The notes under the pieces: generated by a model | The model's input: the letters and a program-made list of their open reading frames with translations, nothing else | Databases searched by the model: none | What the model was told of the DNA's origin: nothing | Translations under genes and position numbers: made by a program | In this document: positions 22,860 through 30,815 of the stretch, piece by piece | Numbering within the stretch: position 1 is the stretch's first letter | How the letters are laid out: each line of letters starts with the position of its first letter | Origin: CAZBRS01 sp964494475 | GTDB lineage: Bacteria > Myxococcota_A > UBA9042 > CAZBRS01 | Reading direction: 5' to 3' | Assembly (NCBI GenBank): GCA_964494475.1 | Contig: CAZBRS010000031.1 | Span: 1-64,000 of the forward strand | Length of the DNA stretch: 64,000 nucleotides

Positions 22860-23139
22860 ACTGCGCCCTCTCCTGCTTCGTGGCCCGCCGGGTCGAGATG
22901 ATCCTGATGCCGATCGCGCTGACCGCCTCTCGAGAGAGGGTATGGCACACGGTCAGGATGCGGCCCGCCGCCGACATGCCCATCGTAATCCACCTTTCCT
23001 CATCGGCGCTATGAGCCTCATCGACGAGGCTGACCACGCGCGGGTCTCGAAACACCGTGGTCGCTTCCGCGAACGATACGCGATGCTTCGCCAGATTGGC
23101 GGTGGCTTTTCGAGGATCCCATTCGAAGGTGAGGTCCAT
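22849..23139 (-). CDS. brnT: BrnT-type ribonuclease toxin
   Basis: The 96-aa start at ATG 23139 (MDLTFEWDPRKATANLAKHR) gives the canonical BrnT opening. The family signatures follow: VSFAEATTVFRDP, HSADEERWITMGMS and the final ISTRRATKQERAQYED, including the Arg/Lys-rich end typical of this RelE-fold RNase. It should cleave mRNA when free of BrnA. The module is framed by R3 copies 2 and 3, so it may have been inserted or excised through these direct repeats. Confidence 0.85.
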   Translation of the reverse strand: MDLTFEWDPRKATANLAKHRVSFAEATTVFRDPRVVSLVDEAHSADEERWITMGMSAAGRILTVCHTLSREAVSAIGIRIISTRRATKQERAQYED

Positions 23140-23210
23140 ACGGGGAAGGGTAGCCGCGAATGCGGGGGTATTCAACGGGAAGATATCGTCGGGCCAGCGT
23201 CTAGCGCAAC

Positions 23211-23244
23211 TCAGCGGCGGGCCGAGGTGATGGAGGAGCACCGG
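23211..23244 (+). repeat. Dispersed direct repeat R3, copy 3
   Basis: TCAGCGGCGGGCCGAGGTGA and the following 14 bp match copies 1 and 2 with few changes. It forms the right bracket of brnTA and lies 10 bp before the duplicated gene fragment at 23255. Confidence 0.75.
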
Positions 23245-23254
23245 AGGGAATCGC

Positions 23255-23500
23255 GGGTCCGTCAACGACGGCGCGTGACGGCTGCTCCGCGGGGGCTCCC
23301 GCGTTCCGTGCGCTCCGGGGGCGGGCGCAGGCCCTCCTCGGCGTCGACGTGCGCCAGCCAGATCACGTGGTGACCGCCCTTGCCCGACGCCCGCGTGACC
23401 CGCGCGTCGTCGAGCGGCCGGTCGGCCAAGTCTGCGAGGGGGCCCTGGTTCCACACGACGACCGCGGGGACCACCTCGGCCACCACCACCCGGCACCCCT
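23255..23500 (-). pseudogene. Internally deleted copy of the spermidine-synthase-like gene
   Basis: Positions 23255-23500 match 26431-26938, including the last ~24 bp of the AI-2E permease gene. The copy keeps the C-terminal segment (ASGKGGHHVIWLAHVDAE) and an internal segment (VVVAEVVPAVV..WNQGPLADLA) but joins them directly, deleting about 87 codons in frame. The usual 5' part is absent; the homology ends where the R1 half-copy begins at 23510. The remnant is therefore a broken duplicate lying 3 kb from its intact source at 26438-27190. Confidence 0.85.
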
Positions 23501-23509
23501 GCGGTGGCA

Positions 23510-23540
23510 GGGCGAAAGGCCGTTGCCGCGTCCTGGGCGC
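23510..23540 (+). repeat. Half-copy of element R1 (right end)
   Basis: GGGCGAAAGGCCGTTG and the next 15 bp match the right end of R1 at 26 of 31 positions. The promoter and left arm are replaced by the pseudogene. It precedes the alpha/beta hydrolase gene. Confidence 0.6.
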
Positions 23541-23582
23541 GAGTGCTAAAGTCGCTTGCAACGCCAATACGAAGGGGTGCCC

Positions 23583-25256
23583 ATGATCCCGACCCTCCGC
23601 AGATTCCTGTCAGCGACGCTGCGTTCGGTCGCGATGGTCGCGTGCGCGGCCGTCGTTGTCGCGTGCGCAGCCAGTGCCGGTGCGGACGGGGCGGCCGATG
23701 CCGCCGAGGCCGGGTTCGAGGATGGCGCCCTCGACCGGGTGGAGGGCACGCAGGGCGACCTCGACGACCGTGAGGCGGAGGCTGCGGGCGACGCGCCCTC
23801 CGAGGACGTCGCCGAGACGCCGTCCGACCTTTCGTCGGAGGAGGACGCCACCTCGACTCCCTTCGTCCCGACGATCACGTGGTCGCCGTGCGAGGTGGCC
23901 AAGGTCGACGGGGAGTGCGCGACGGTCGAGGTGCCGCTCGATTGGGAGGATCCCGCAGGTCCGAGGATCCTGCTGTTCGTCCAGCGGCTCGTGGGTACGC
24001 GCCCCGGTCAGGTGTGGGCCTTGAGCGGAGGGCCTGGGTACAAGGGGCCGGCGTGGACGGCGAAGACCTTCCGGGACGCCACCGGCCTGACCGCGTACGC
24101 CTTGGATTACCGCGGAACGGGGCAATCGACCCCGCTGTCCTGTCCGGAGGTGACCGCTTCGTTCGGCTGGGTCGAGAAGACCGACGCGCCGCTCTGGCAG
24201 GCGTGCGGCGCGGCCCTGGCAGAGCAATGGGGTGAGGGGCTGCGTCATTTCTCGACGAAGCAGGCGGCGCGGGACGTCATCGCCCTGGCGACCGCCCTGC
24301 GGACCGGTACGGAGCCGTTGGAGTTGTACGGCGTGTCGTTCGGGACGCGGTGGGCGCTTCGGGTGCTGGCGCTCGCGCCTGACCTTTTCGCCGGCGCCGT
24401 GCTGGACGGCCTCTCGTCGCCCGACTGGTCGTGGACTGCGCACAAGGTCGACAAAGACGCGGTCGCGAAGCGCAAACTGGACGCCGTCTGCGCCGTCGAT
24501 CCGATCTGCATGGCCAAGCTGGGCCCCGACCCCTACGCGCGCCTGGTCGCGGCGATGGACAAGGTTCGCGGCGGGCACTGCCCGACGTCCGCGGGCCTTG
24601 ACCTGCGACACTACCAACGCCTGCTCTGGAAGGCCGACTGGGCGACCTTGGCCCCCCTCGTGTACCGCCTGGAGCGGTGCGACCCGGCCGACCAGAAGGC
24701 CATCCTGCGCTACCTCGAGTACTCGCACGCGTTCCCGGAGATCTTCGAGGACGCGGCGTTCTCGGCGGGCGCGCACGCGAACGTCGCCCTCAACGAGGCC
24801 GTGTTCCCGGACGACCCTGCGGTCGCCGACCTCGAGGCGGCCGAAGCCGCGGCCAACGTCACTGAGGGCGAGGCGTCGGCGTACCGTTACCTGCGCGACG
24901 TCTGGCCCGTCGCGCCGTTCGACCCTTCCGTGAAGGAGCTTCCCGAGACGGCAGTCCCGATGCTGATGCTCAACGGCGGCCTGGACGGCCAGACGGATTT
25001 GGAGCAGGCCGAGTACGTGGCGTCCCACTATGCCGGGCCGCACCAGACCTTCGTCGCGATCGCCAAGGCAGCCCACGGGATCGCGGGTTGGACGTGCGCG
25101 GACACGATGATCCACGCCTTCCTGGCCGATCCCCAGGTCCCGGTCGAACCCACGTCGTGCGACGGGTTCGGCGACGACTGGACCTACGAGCTGCTCCGTG
25201 ATCCCACCTACGCCTTGTCCTGGTTCGGGACGACGGATATCTGGGAGAACCCGTAG
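23583..25256 (+). CDS. Lipoprotein alpha/beta hydrolase, tripeptidyl-aminopeptidase-like (S33)
   Basis: ATG 23583 follows AAGGGGTG and gives 557 aa. The signal has a twin hydrophobic run ending VVVACAA, then an acidic stalk (about residues 30-95). The hydrolase domain has the family order ALSGGPGYKGPAW (oxyanion region), YALDYRGTGQS, nucleophile elbow YGVSFGT (Ser252), an acid in MLNGGLDGQTDLE and the catalytic His in AKAAHGIAGW. This matches exported S33 peptidases of the TAP/proline-iminopeptidase group. Likely cleaves peptides or esters at the cell surface. It is followed by the permease gene on the same strand. The pair is flanked by direct copies of the spermidine-synthase-like 3' region. 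Confidence 0.88.
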   Translation: MIPTLRRFLSATLRSVAMVACAAVVVACAASAGADGAADAAEAGFEDGALDRVEGTQGDLDDREAEAAGDAPSEDVAETPSDLSSEEDATSTPFVPTITWSPCEVAKVDGECATVEVPLDWEDPAGPRILLFVQRLVGTRPGQVWALSGGPGYKGPAWTAKTFRDATGLTAYALDYRGTGQSTPLSCPEVTASFGWVEKTDAPLWQACGAALAEQWGEGLRHFSTKQAARDVIALATALRTGTEPLELYGVSFGTRWALRVLALAPDLFAGAVLDGLSSPDWSWTAHKVDKDAVAKRKLDAVCAVDPICMAKLGPDPYARLVAAMDKVRGGHCPTSAGLDLRHYQRLLWKADWATLAPLVYRLERCDPADQKAILRYLEYSHAFPEIFEDAAFSAGAHANVALNEAVFPDDPAVADLEAAEAAANVTEGEASAYRYLRDVWPVAPFDPSVKELPETAVPMLMLNGGLDGQTDLEQAEYVASHYAGPHQTFVAIAKAAHGIAGWTCADTMIHAFLADPQVPVEPTSCDGFGDDWTYELLRDPTYALSWFGTTDIWENP

Positions 25257-25386
25257 AGGTGAGGAGGACGAAGAGGGGAGGAGCGTCGACCGCAACCCGG
25301 CGGTCGTCGTGGTTGCGACGTCGTCGGCGACTGGCGTACAGTCCTCGCGTGCGAACACCAACCGCGGCAGGGAGAGGGGGCCCCCG

Positions 25387-26454
25387 ATGGATCGGAGACA
25401 GTTCCTGACCCTCCTGGCGTTTGCGGGCCTGGCGCTGCTCGTGTACCTCCTCGGCGCCATCCTCCGGCCCTTCCTCGTGCCCCTCGCCTGGGCGGGCGTC
25501 ATCGCCATCGCCACGTTCCCTGTCAACGAGCGGCTCCTGAAGATGCTCGGCGGTCGCGAGGGCGTCACGGCGGGGGTGATGGTCCTCGGCGTCGCGCTCG
25601 TCGTCCTCGTGCCGGCCGCGGTCCTTGCGTTCGTGCTGGCCGAGGAGGCGACCCGGGTCTACTACGCGCTCGACCAGGCCACCGCGAGTGGCGGGCTCGT
25701 GGACCTGGCCGGTCTTCAGCGTCTCCCCGCCATCGGCCTCCTGGTCCGCAAGGTCACCGAGTGGTCCGCGCGGCTGGGGGTGGACCTGAACGCCGTGCTG
25801 GGCCCGGCCGCCAAGGGAGCGATGGGCTTCGTCGCGAACTACGCGGCGTCGGCCGTGAAGAACGTCCTCCTGTCCCTGGTTCAGCTCTTCCTGGTGGCCT
25901 TCTCGCTCTTCTTCCTGTACCGGGACGGTCGGCGCATCCAACGAGGCTTCTGGTCCGCGCTGCCGGTGGAAGACGAAAAGAAGCGAATCCTCGAAGGAAT
26001 CGTGGCGAGGGTCCTGCCGTCGGTGCTGACGGGGGTGCTGTTGACGGCGCTGGTGCAGGGCATCCTGGGCGGGCTGGGGTTCTGGATCAGCGGGCTGCCC
26101 TCGCCGATCTTCTTCGGTGCTCTGATCTGTGTCGCCTCGCTGTTGCCCGTGGTGGGTACGATGCTCATCTGGCTTCCGGGGTCGCTCTATCTGCTGGTCC
26201 AGGGGAGCACGGGGTGGGGGCTCTTCCTCGCGGTGTGGGGGTTGGTCGTGGTGGGCGCCTCGGACAACATCCTCCGGCCGCTCCTCAGCCGGAGGCAGTC
26301 GGGGCTGCCGGTGTCTCTGTTGATGCTCGGTTCGCTGGGCGGGCTGTTCGCGTTCGGACTGGTGGGGGTGATCCTGGGTCCGGTGGTCATCGGCATCTCC
26401 CTCGCCCTGCTCGAGATGGCCAAGACCCCCGGGTCCGTCAGCGACGGCGCCTGA
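25387..26454 (+). CDS. AI-2E family (PerM/YdiK-like) membrane protein
   Basis: ATG 25387 follows GGGAGAGGGGG and yields 355 aa. The typical topology is present: an N-terminal pair of spans (LLAFAGLALLVYLLGAIL, LVPLAWAGVIAIATFPVNER), a VLGVALVVLVPAAVLAFVL span, a long amphipathic linker, the cytosolic FFLYRDGRRIQRGF motif and C-terminal spans with the family motif GVLLTALVQGILGGLGFW. The last span is GGLFAFGLVGVILGPVVIG. Members export or exchange small solutes; the name derives from the AI-2 exporter TqsA, but most substrates are unknown. The 3' end overlaps the convergent spermidine-synthase-like gene by 17 bp. Confidence 0.88.
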   Translation: MDRRQFLTLLAFAGLALLVYLLGAILRPFLVPLAWAGVIAIATFPVNERLLKMLGGREGVTAGVMVLGVALVVLVPAAVLAFVLAEEATRVYYALDQATASGGLVDLAGLQRLPAIGLLVRKVTEWSARLGVDLNAVLGPAAKGAMGFVANYAASAVKNVLLSLVQLFLVAFSLFFLYRDGRRIQRGFWSALPVEDEKKRILEGIVARVLPSVLTGVLLTALVQGILGGLGFWISGLPSPIFFGALICVASLLPVVGTMLIWLPGSLYLLVQGSTGWGLFLAVWGLVVVGASDNILRPLLSRRQSGLPVSLLMLGSLGGLFAFGLVGVILGPVVIGISLALLEMAKTPGSVSDGA

Positions 26455-27190
26455 CGACGGCCCCCCGGGGGCTCCCGCGTTCCGCGCGCTCCGGGGGCGG
26501 GCGCAGGCTCCCCTCGGCGTCGACGTGCGCCAGCCAGATCACGTGGTGACCGCCCTTGCCCGACGCCCGCGCGGCCACGCGCTGCTCGTCGACGGCGTAG
26601 CCCACGGCCTTCAGGCGGCGGCCGAAGTCGTCGTCGGGGGCGGCCGACCAGAGGGCCAGCACGCCGCCGGGGCGAAGCGCGGAGGCCGCGGCCCGGAGGC
26701 CCGAGCGCGAGTAGAGCCCGGCGTTTCCTTCCCGGCTGAGGGCCCGGGGGCCGTTGTCCACGTCGAGGAGGATGGCGTCGAAGCCGCGCGGCTCGGACGT
26801 GAGCACGGTCGCGACGTCGTCGGTGACCCGCGTGACCCGCACGTCCTCGAGCGGCCGGCCGGCCAAGTCGGCGAGGGGGCCCTGGTTCCAGAGGACGACC
26901 GCGGGGACCACCTCGGCCACCACCACCCGGCCCCCGGCCGGGAGCCGGCGCAGCGCGGCCGCGAGCGTGTACCCCATCCCCAGCCCGCCCACCAGGACGC
27001 GGGGCCGCGGACGGTTCGCCAACGAGACCAACGCGCGTTCGGCGAGGGCCTCCTCCGAACCGTGCCGGCGGCTGTTCATCAGCTCGTGTCCGTCGACGCG
27101 GATCGAGAAGTCGGCGCCGTGGCGGTAGAGCTGGAGCGTGGTGCCGCCGGCCGGGACGGGCGCAGAGGCCAGGAGCTCCCAGGGGATCAT
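26438..27190 (-). CDS. Spermidine-synthase-like class I methyltransferase-fold protein
   Basis: ATG 27190 is preferred (250 aa): a perfect GGAGG lies five bases upstream, and the longer start at 27223 has no ribosome site. The Rossmann core shows VLVGGLGMGYTLAAALR (SAM-binding loop), VVVAEVVPAVVLWNQ (acidic end of beta2) and FDAILLDVDNGP (Asp pair), as in the spermidine/spermine synthase superfamily. Gatekeeper residues for putrescine are not clear, so it may be a stand-alone fused-MFS-type spermidine synthase homologue or another SAM-fold enzyme. The GGAGG lies inside a 12-bp perfect hairpin. A broken duplicate lies at 23255-23500. Confidence 0.8.
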   Translation of the reverse strand: MIPWELLASAPVPAGGTTLQLYRHGADFSIRVDGHELMNSRRHGSEEALAERALVSLANRPRPRVLVGGLGMGYTLAAALRRLPAGGRVVVAEVVPAVVLWNQGPLADLAGRPLEDVRVTRVTDDVATVLTSEPRGFDAILLDVDNGPRALSREGNAGLYSRSGLRAAASALRPGGVLALWSAAPDDDFGRRLKAVGYAVDEQRVAARASGKGGHHVIWLAHVDAEGSLRPPPERAERGSPRGAVVRRRR

Positions 27191-27194
27191 CGGC

Positions 27195-27221
27195 GCCTCC
27201 GGTTCGTTGCGAACCGGAGGC
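27195..27221 (-). promoter_or_regulatory. Perfect hairpin sequestering the GGAGG ribosome site
   Basis: A 12-bp stem with a CAA loop on the minus-strand RNA. The 3' arm contains GGAGG of the spermidine-synthase-like gene, and it begins 15 nt after the dnaE stop. It could reduce translation, act as a thermosensor-like structure or terminate dnaE transcripts (no U-tract). Confidence 0.55.
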
Positions 27222-27235
27222 ATGCTAGCACGTCG

Positions 27236-30200
27236 CTAGCTGAACGCCACGTTCCCGTTCCCGAACAGCTTCTCGAGCTCTTCGTAGAGCGCCGTGCTCG
27301 GGCTCACGTACCAGCCGGCGTCGACGGGCAGGTCGACGGTGCGGCCCGCGTGGGTGATCACGAAGGCCAGCGGGGTCTGGCCGCCGTGCTTCTTCAGCAG
27401 CTCCTTGAGGGCGCGCAGGCGCTTGGGGGGCAGCTGCTCGGCCGTGGCCTTCACGCGCACGCGGCGGGTCTTGTTGGCGCCCACCTGCTCGAAGAGCGCG
27501 ATCTCGTTCACCACGATCTTGCGGTTCAGGTTCTCGGGGTCGTCGCCGTCGACGGACAGGTGGCCCTTGATCAGCAGGGGATCGGGGGACTGGGCGAGCT
27601 CACCGAACTTCTCGAAGGCGTCGGGGAAGAGCACGGCCTCCATGCGGCCGGTGAGGTCCTCGAGCGTGAGCGACGCGAACTTGCGCTTCTTGGCCTTGGC
27701 CATCTTCTCTTCGAACGCGGCGGTGATGACGGCCACGTCGACCTGGCGGTGCCGGTCGGTGTCCAGGAGCTCGCTGAGCGTGGCGAGGCCCATGGACTGG
27801 ATCTGGTTCTGGTAGCGGTTCAGCGGGTGGTTCGACAGGTAGAAGCCCAGGGCCTCGCGCTCCTTGAGGAGCGTGTCGCGGGTGCTCCAGGTGCTCTCGC
27901 CCTCGCACACGAACTCGTCGGCGTCGGCCGCGGCGGCGGCTCCGCCGAAGCCGCCGAGCAGGCTCATCTGCCCCGAGGCGCGATCGCGCTGCAGGGCCTG
28001 CGCCCGCGCCATGGCCTTGTCGACGTTCTGCATGAGCACCGAGCGCAGCACCTTGGTCGAGTCGAAGGCGCCGCCGCAGATCAGGGCCTCGACCACCTTG
28101 CGGTTCACGCGGCGCAGGTCGACGCGGCCGAAGAAGTCGAGCAGCGAGTCGAACGGGCCGCCCTTGCGGCGGGCCTCGAGGATGGCCTCGACCGCGCCCG
28201 AGCCCACGCCCTTCACGGCGCCGAGCCCGAAGCGGATCTTGCCCTCGACGATGGTGAAGGCCTCCTCGGACGTGTTCACGTCGGGGGGCAGCACCTCGAG
28301 GTTCAGCCGCCGCGCCTCGGCCACCGACTGGATGATCTTGTCGGTGTTGTCCTTGTCGAGGGTGAGCATGGCCGTCATGAAGGCCGTGGGGTGGTGCACC
28401 TTCAGCCAGGCGGTCTGGTAGGTGATGACGGCGTAGGCGGCCGAGTGCGACTTGTTGAAGCCGTACTTGGCGAACGAGGCCATGTTGTCGAAGATCTCGC
28501 GCGCCACCTTGGCCTCGACGCCCCGCTCGACGGCCTGGGTGTTGAACTTGGCGTCGTGCTTCTCCATCACCGCGGCGATCTTCTTGCCCATGGCCTTGCG
28601 CAGCTCGTCGGCCTGGCCGAGGGTGTAGCCGGCCAGCAGCTGCGCGATGCGCATGACCTGCTCCTGGTACACGATGACGCCGTAGGTCTCCTTCAGGCAG
28701 TCTTCGAGCGCCGGGTGCGGGTAGGTGACCTTCATCTCGCCGTGCTTGCGCTTGATGTAGTCGTCGAGCATGCCGCCCTCCATGGGGCCGGGGCGGTACA
28801 GGGCGACCGAGGCGATGATGTCCTCGAAGCGGTCGGGCTTGATCTTCTTCAGGAACTCGCGGAATCCGCTGGATTCGAGCTGGAACACGCCCAGCGTCTC
28901 GCCGCGGCTGATCAGGTCGAACACGGCGCGGTCGTCGAAGGTGAGCTTGCGCAGGTCGAAGATCGGCTCGCCGGGCTTGCGCAGGCGGTTGATCCACTTC
29001 ACGGCGATGTCGATCACCGTGAGCGTCTTCAGGCCCAGGAAGTCGAACTTCACGAGCCCGGCCTCCTCGACCTCGTCCTTCGCGAACTGGGTCACGACCG
29101 ACTCGTCGCGCCCGCGCGCCATGGGCACGTACTCCCACAGCGGCCGGTCGGCGATGACCACGCCCGCCGCGTGCACGCCCGCGTGGCGGTTCAGCCCCTC
29201 GAGGGCGATGGCCGTCTCGATGAGCTCCTTGATGGAGGGGTTCTCGTCCATCATCTTCGGCAGCTTGGGCTCGAGCGTCAGCGCCTGGGGCAAGGTCATG
29301 CCGAGCTGCGCGGGCACCAGCTTGGCGATCTTGTCGACCTCGCTGTAGGGCACGTCGAGCACGCGGCCCACGTCGCGAATGACCGCGCGCGCCTTCAGGG
29401 TGCCGAAGGTGATGATCTGGCTCACGTTGTCGGCGCCGTACTTCTGCGTGACGTACTTGATGACCTCGTCGCGCCGGGTCTGGCAGAAGTCGATGTCGAA
29501 GTCGGGCATCGAGATGCGCTCGGTGTTGAGGAAGCGCTCGAACAGCAGGTCGTAGCGGATGGGGTCGAGGTCGGTGATGTTCAGCGAGTAGGCCACGAGC
29601 GAGCCGGCGCCCGATCCGCGGCCCGGACCCACGGGGATGTCGTGCTCCTTGGCCCACACGATGAAGTCGGACACCACCAGGAAGTAGCCCGGGAACTTGG
29701 TCTCCTTGATGACGCGGATCTCCATGTCGAGGCGCTCGCGGTAGGCGGCCTCGTCGAAGGCATAGCCGGCCTCGCGGATCTCGATCAGGCGCTTGTCGAA
29801 GCCCGCGCGGGCCTGGGCGTCGAAGTAGTCGTACAGGTCGCTGCCGTCGGGCACCGGGTACTGGGGCAGCTTGTAGTCCTTCAGCTTGAACGTGACGTTG
29901 CACCTCTCGGCGATGCGCATCGTGTTCTCGATGGCGCCGGGGTACTTCGAGAGCGCCGCGATCATCTCGTCGGGTGACTTCAGGTACAGCTGGTCGGTGC
30001 CGTACTGCATGCGGTCGGCGTCCTTCATGGTCTTCTGCGTCTGGATGCAGAGGAGCACCTCGTGCGCCTTGGCGTCTTGCGCGCGCAGGTAGTGGCAGTC
30101 GTTGGTGCCGACCAGGGGGATGCCCGTGTCCTCGGCGAGCTGGGCCAGCGCCGCGTTGGCCACGGCCTGGTCCTTCAGGCCGTTCTCCTGCACCTCGAGG

Positions 30201-30703
30201 AAGAAGTTGCCGGGCCCGAAGATGCGGTTGTACATGAGCGCCCGCTCGCGCGCGGCGTCGAGGTTGCCCTCGAGGATGAGGCTCGGGATCTCGCCGCCCA
30301 GGCACGCCGACATGGCGATGAGCCCCTCGCTGTGGTCGGTCAGCAGCTTGTGGTCGACGCGCGGGTAGTAGTAGTAGCCGTACATCTGGGCCATGGACTG
30401 CAGGTAGATCAGGTTCTTCCAGCCCACCAGGTCCTTGGCCAGCAGCACCAGGTGGAACGACTCGCGCTCGCGCGTCCGGTGGTCCTTGGTCGTGACGTAG
30501 GCCTCGACGCCCAGGATCGACTTCAGCTCGGCGGCCTTGGCCTGCTTGTAGAAGTCGATGGCGCCGTACATGTTGCCGTGGTCGGTGATGGCCACGGCCG
30601 GCATGGCCATTTCCTTACAGGTTTTTACGAGATCCTTCACCTTGATGGCGCCGTCGAGCAGGCTGTACTGGCTGTGCAGGTGAAGGTGGACGAAGTCGGA
30701 CAT
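27236..30703 (-). CDS. dnaE: DNA polymerase III alpha subunit
   Basis: The 1155 aa match DnaE1 length. The N-terminal PHP domain begins VHLHLHSQYSLLDGAIK and has TDHGNMYG. The catalytic aspartates lie in SMPDFDIDFCQTRRDEV. The fingers and thumb regions (VGPGRGSGAGSLVAY, RPGPMEGGMLDDYIKRKHGE, FNKSHSAAYAVITYQTAWLK) are all present. The C-terminal OB domain (ITAAFEEKMAKAKKRKFASL) is complete. It synthesises the genome as the replicase core with beta clamp and clamp loader. It is likely transcribed with the downstream spermidine-synthase-like gene, the intervening hairpin separating the two. Confidence 0.97.
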   Translation of the reverse strand: MSDFVHLHLHSQYSLLDGAIKVKDLVKTCKEMAMPAVAITDHGNMYGAIDFYKQAKAAELKSILGVEAYVTTKDHRTRERESFHLVLLAKDLVGWKNLIYLQSMAQMYGYYYYPRVDHKLLTDHSEGLIAMSACLGGEIPSLILEGNLDAARERALMYNRIFGPGNFFLEVQENGLKDQAVANAALAQLAEDTGIPLVGTNDCHYLRAQDAKAHEVLLCIQTQKTMKDADRMQYGTDQLYLKSPDEMIAALSKYPGAIENTMRIAERCNVTFKLKDYKLPQYPVPDGSDLYDYFDAQARAGFDKRLIEIREAGYAFDEAAYRERLDMEIRVIKETKFPGYFLVVSDFIVWAKEHDIPVGPGRGSGAGSLVAYSLNITDLDPIRYDLLFERFLNTERISMPDFDIDFCQTRRDEVIKYVTQKYGADNVSQIITFGTLKARAVIRDVGRVLDVPYSEVDKIAKLVPAQLGMTLPQALTLEPKLPKMMDENPSIKELIETAIALEGLNRHAGVHAAGVVIADRPLWEYVPMARGRDESVVTQFAKDEVEEAGLVKFDFLGLKTLTVIDIAVKWINRLRKPGEPIFDLRKLTFDDRAVFDLISRGETLGVFQLESSGFREFLKKIKPDRFEDIIASVALYRPGPMEGGMLDDYIKRKHGEMKVTYPHPALEDCLKETYGVIVYQEQVMRIAQLLAGYTLGQADELRKAMGKKIAAVMEKHDAKFNTQAVERGVEAKVAREIFDNMASFAKYGFNKSHSAAYAVITYQTAWLKVHHPTAFMTAMLTLDKDNTDKIIQSVAEARRLNLEVLPPDVNTSEEAFTIVEGKIRFGLGAVKGVGSGAVEAILEARRKGGPFDSLLDFFGRVDLRRVNRKVVEALICGGAFDSTKVLRSVLMQNVDKAMARAQALQRDRASGQMSLLGGFGGAAAAADADEFVCEGESTWSTRDTLLKEREALGFYLSNHPLNRYQNQIQSMGLATLSELLDTDRHRQVDVAVITAAFEEKMAKAKKRKFASLTLEDLTGRMEAVLFPDAFEKFGELAQSPDPLLIKGHLSVDGDDPENLNRKIVVNEIALFEQVGANKTRRVRVKATAEQLPPKRLRALKELLKKHGGQTPLAFVITHAGRTVDLPVDAGWYVSPSTALYEELEKLFGNGNVAFS

Positions 30704-30815
30704 GGTGTCCCCGAAAAGCGGAGCGATTCCGCACGTTTTTCAAGCTGTCGAGCCGCCGGTCGGCGCCTCGACGATCCATTGTCGTGGGGGCGCGGCGGCG
30801 GGTCAAGCGGAAGGG

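Noticed and set aside
26525..29977. Long plus-strand frame opposite the spermidine-synthase-like gene and dnaE
   Set aside because: Shadow of two well-defined minus-strand genes; composition is Ala/Gly/Arg/His-rich with no domain.
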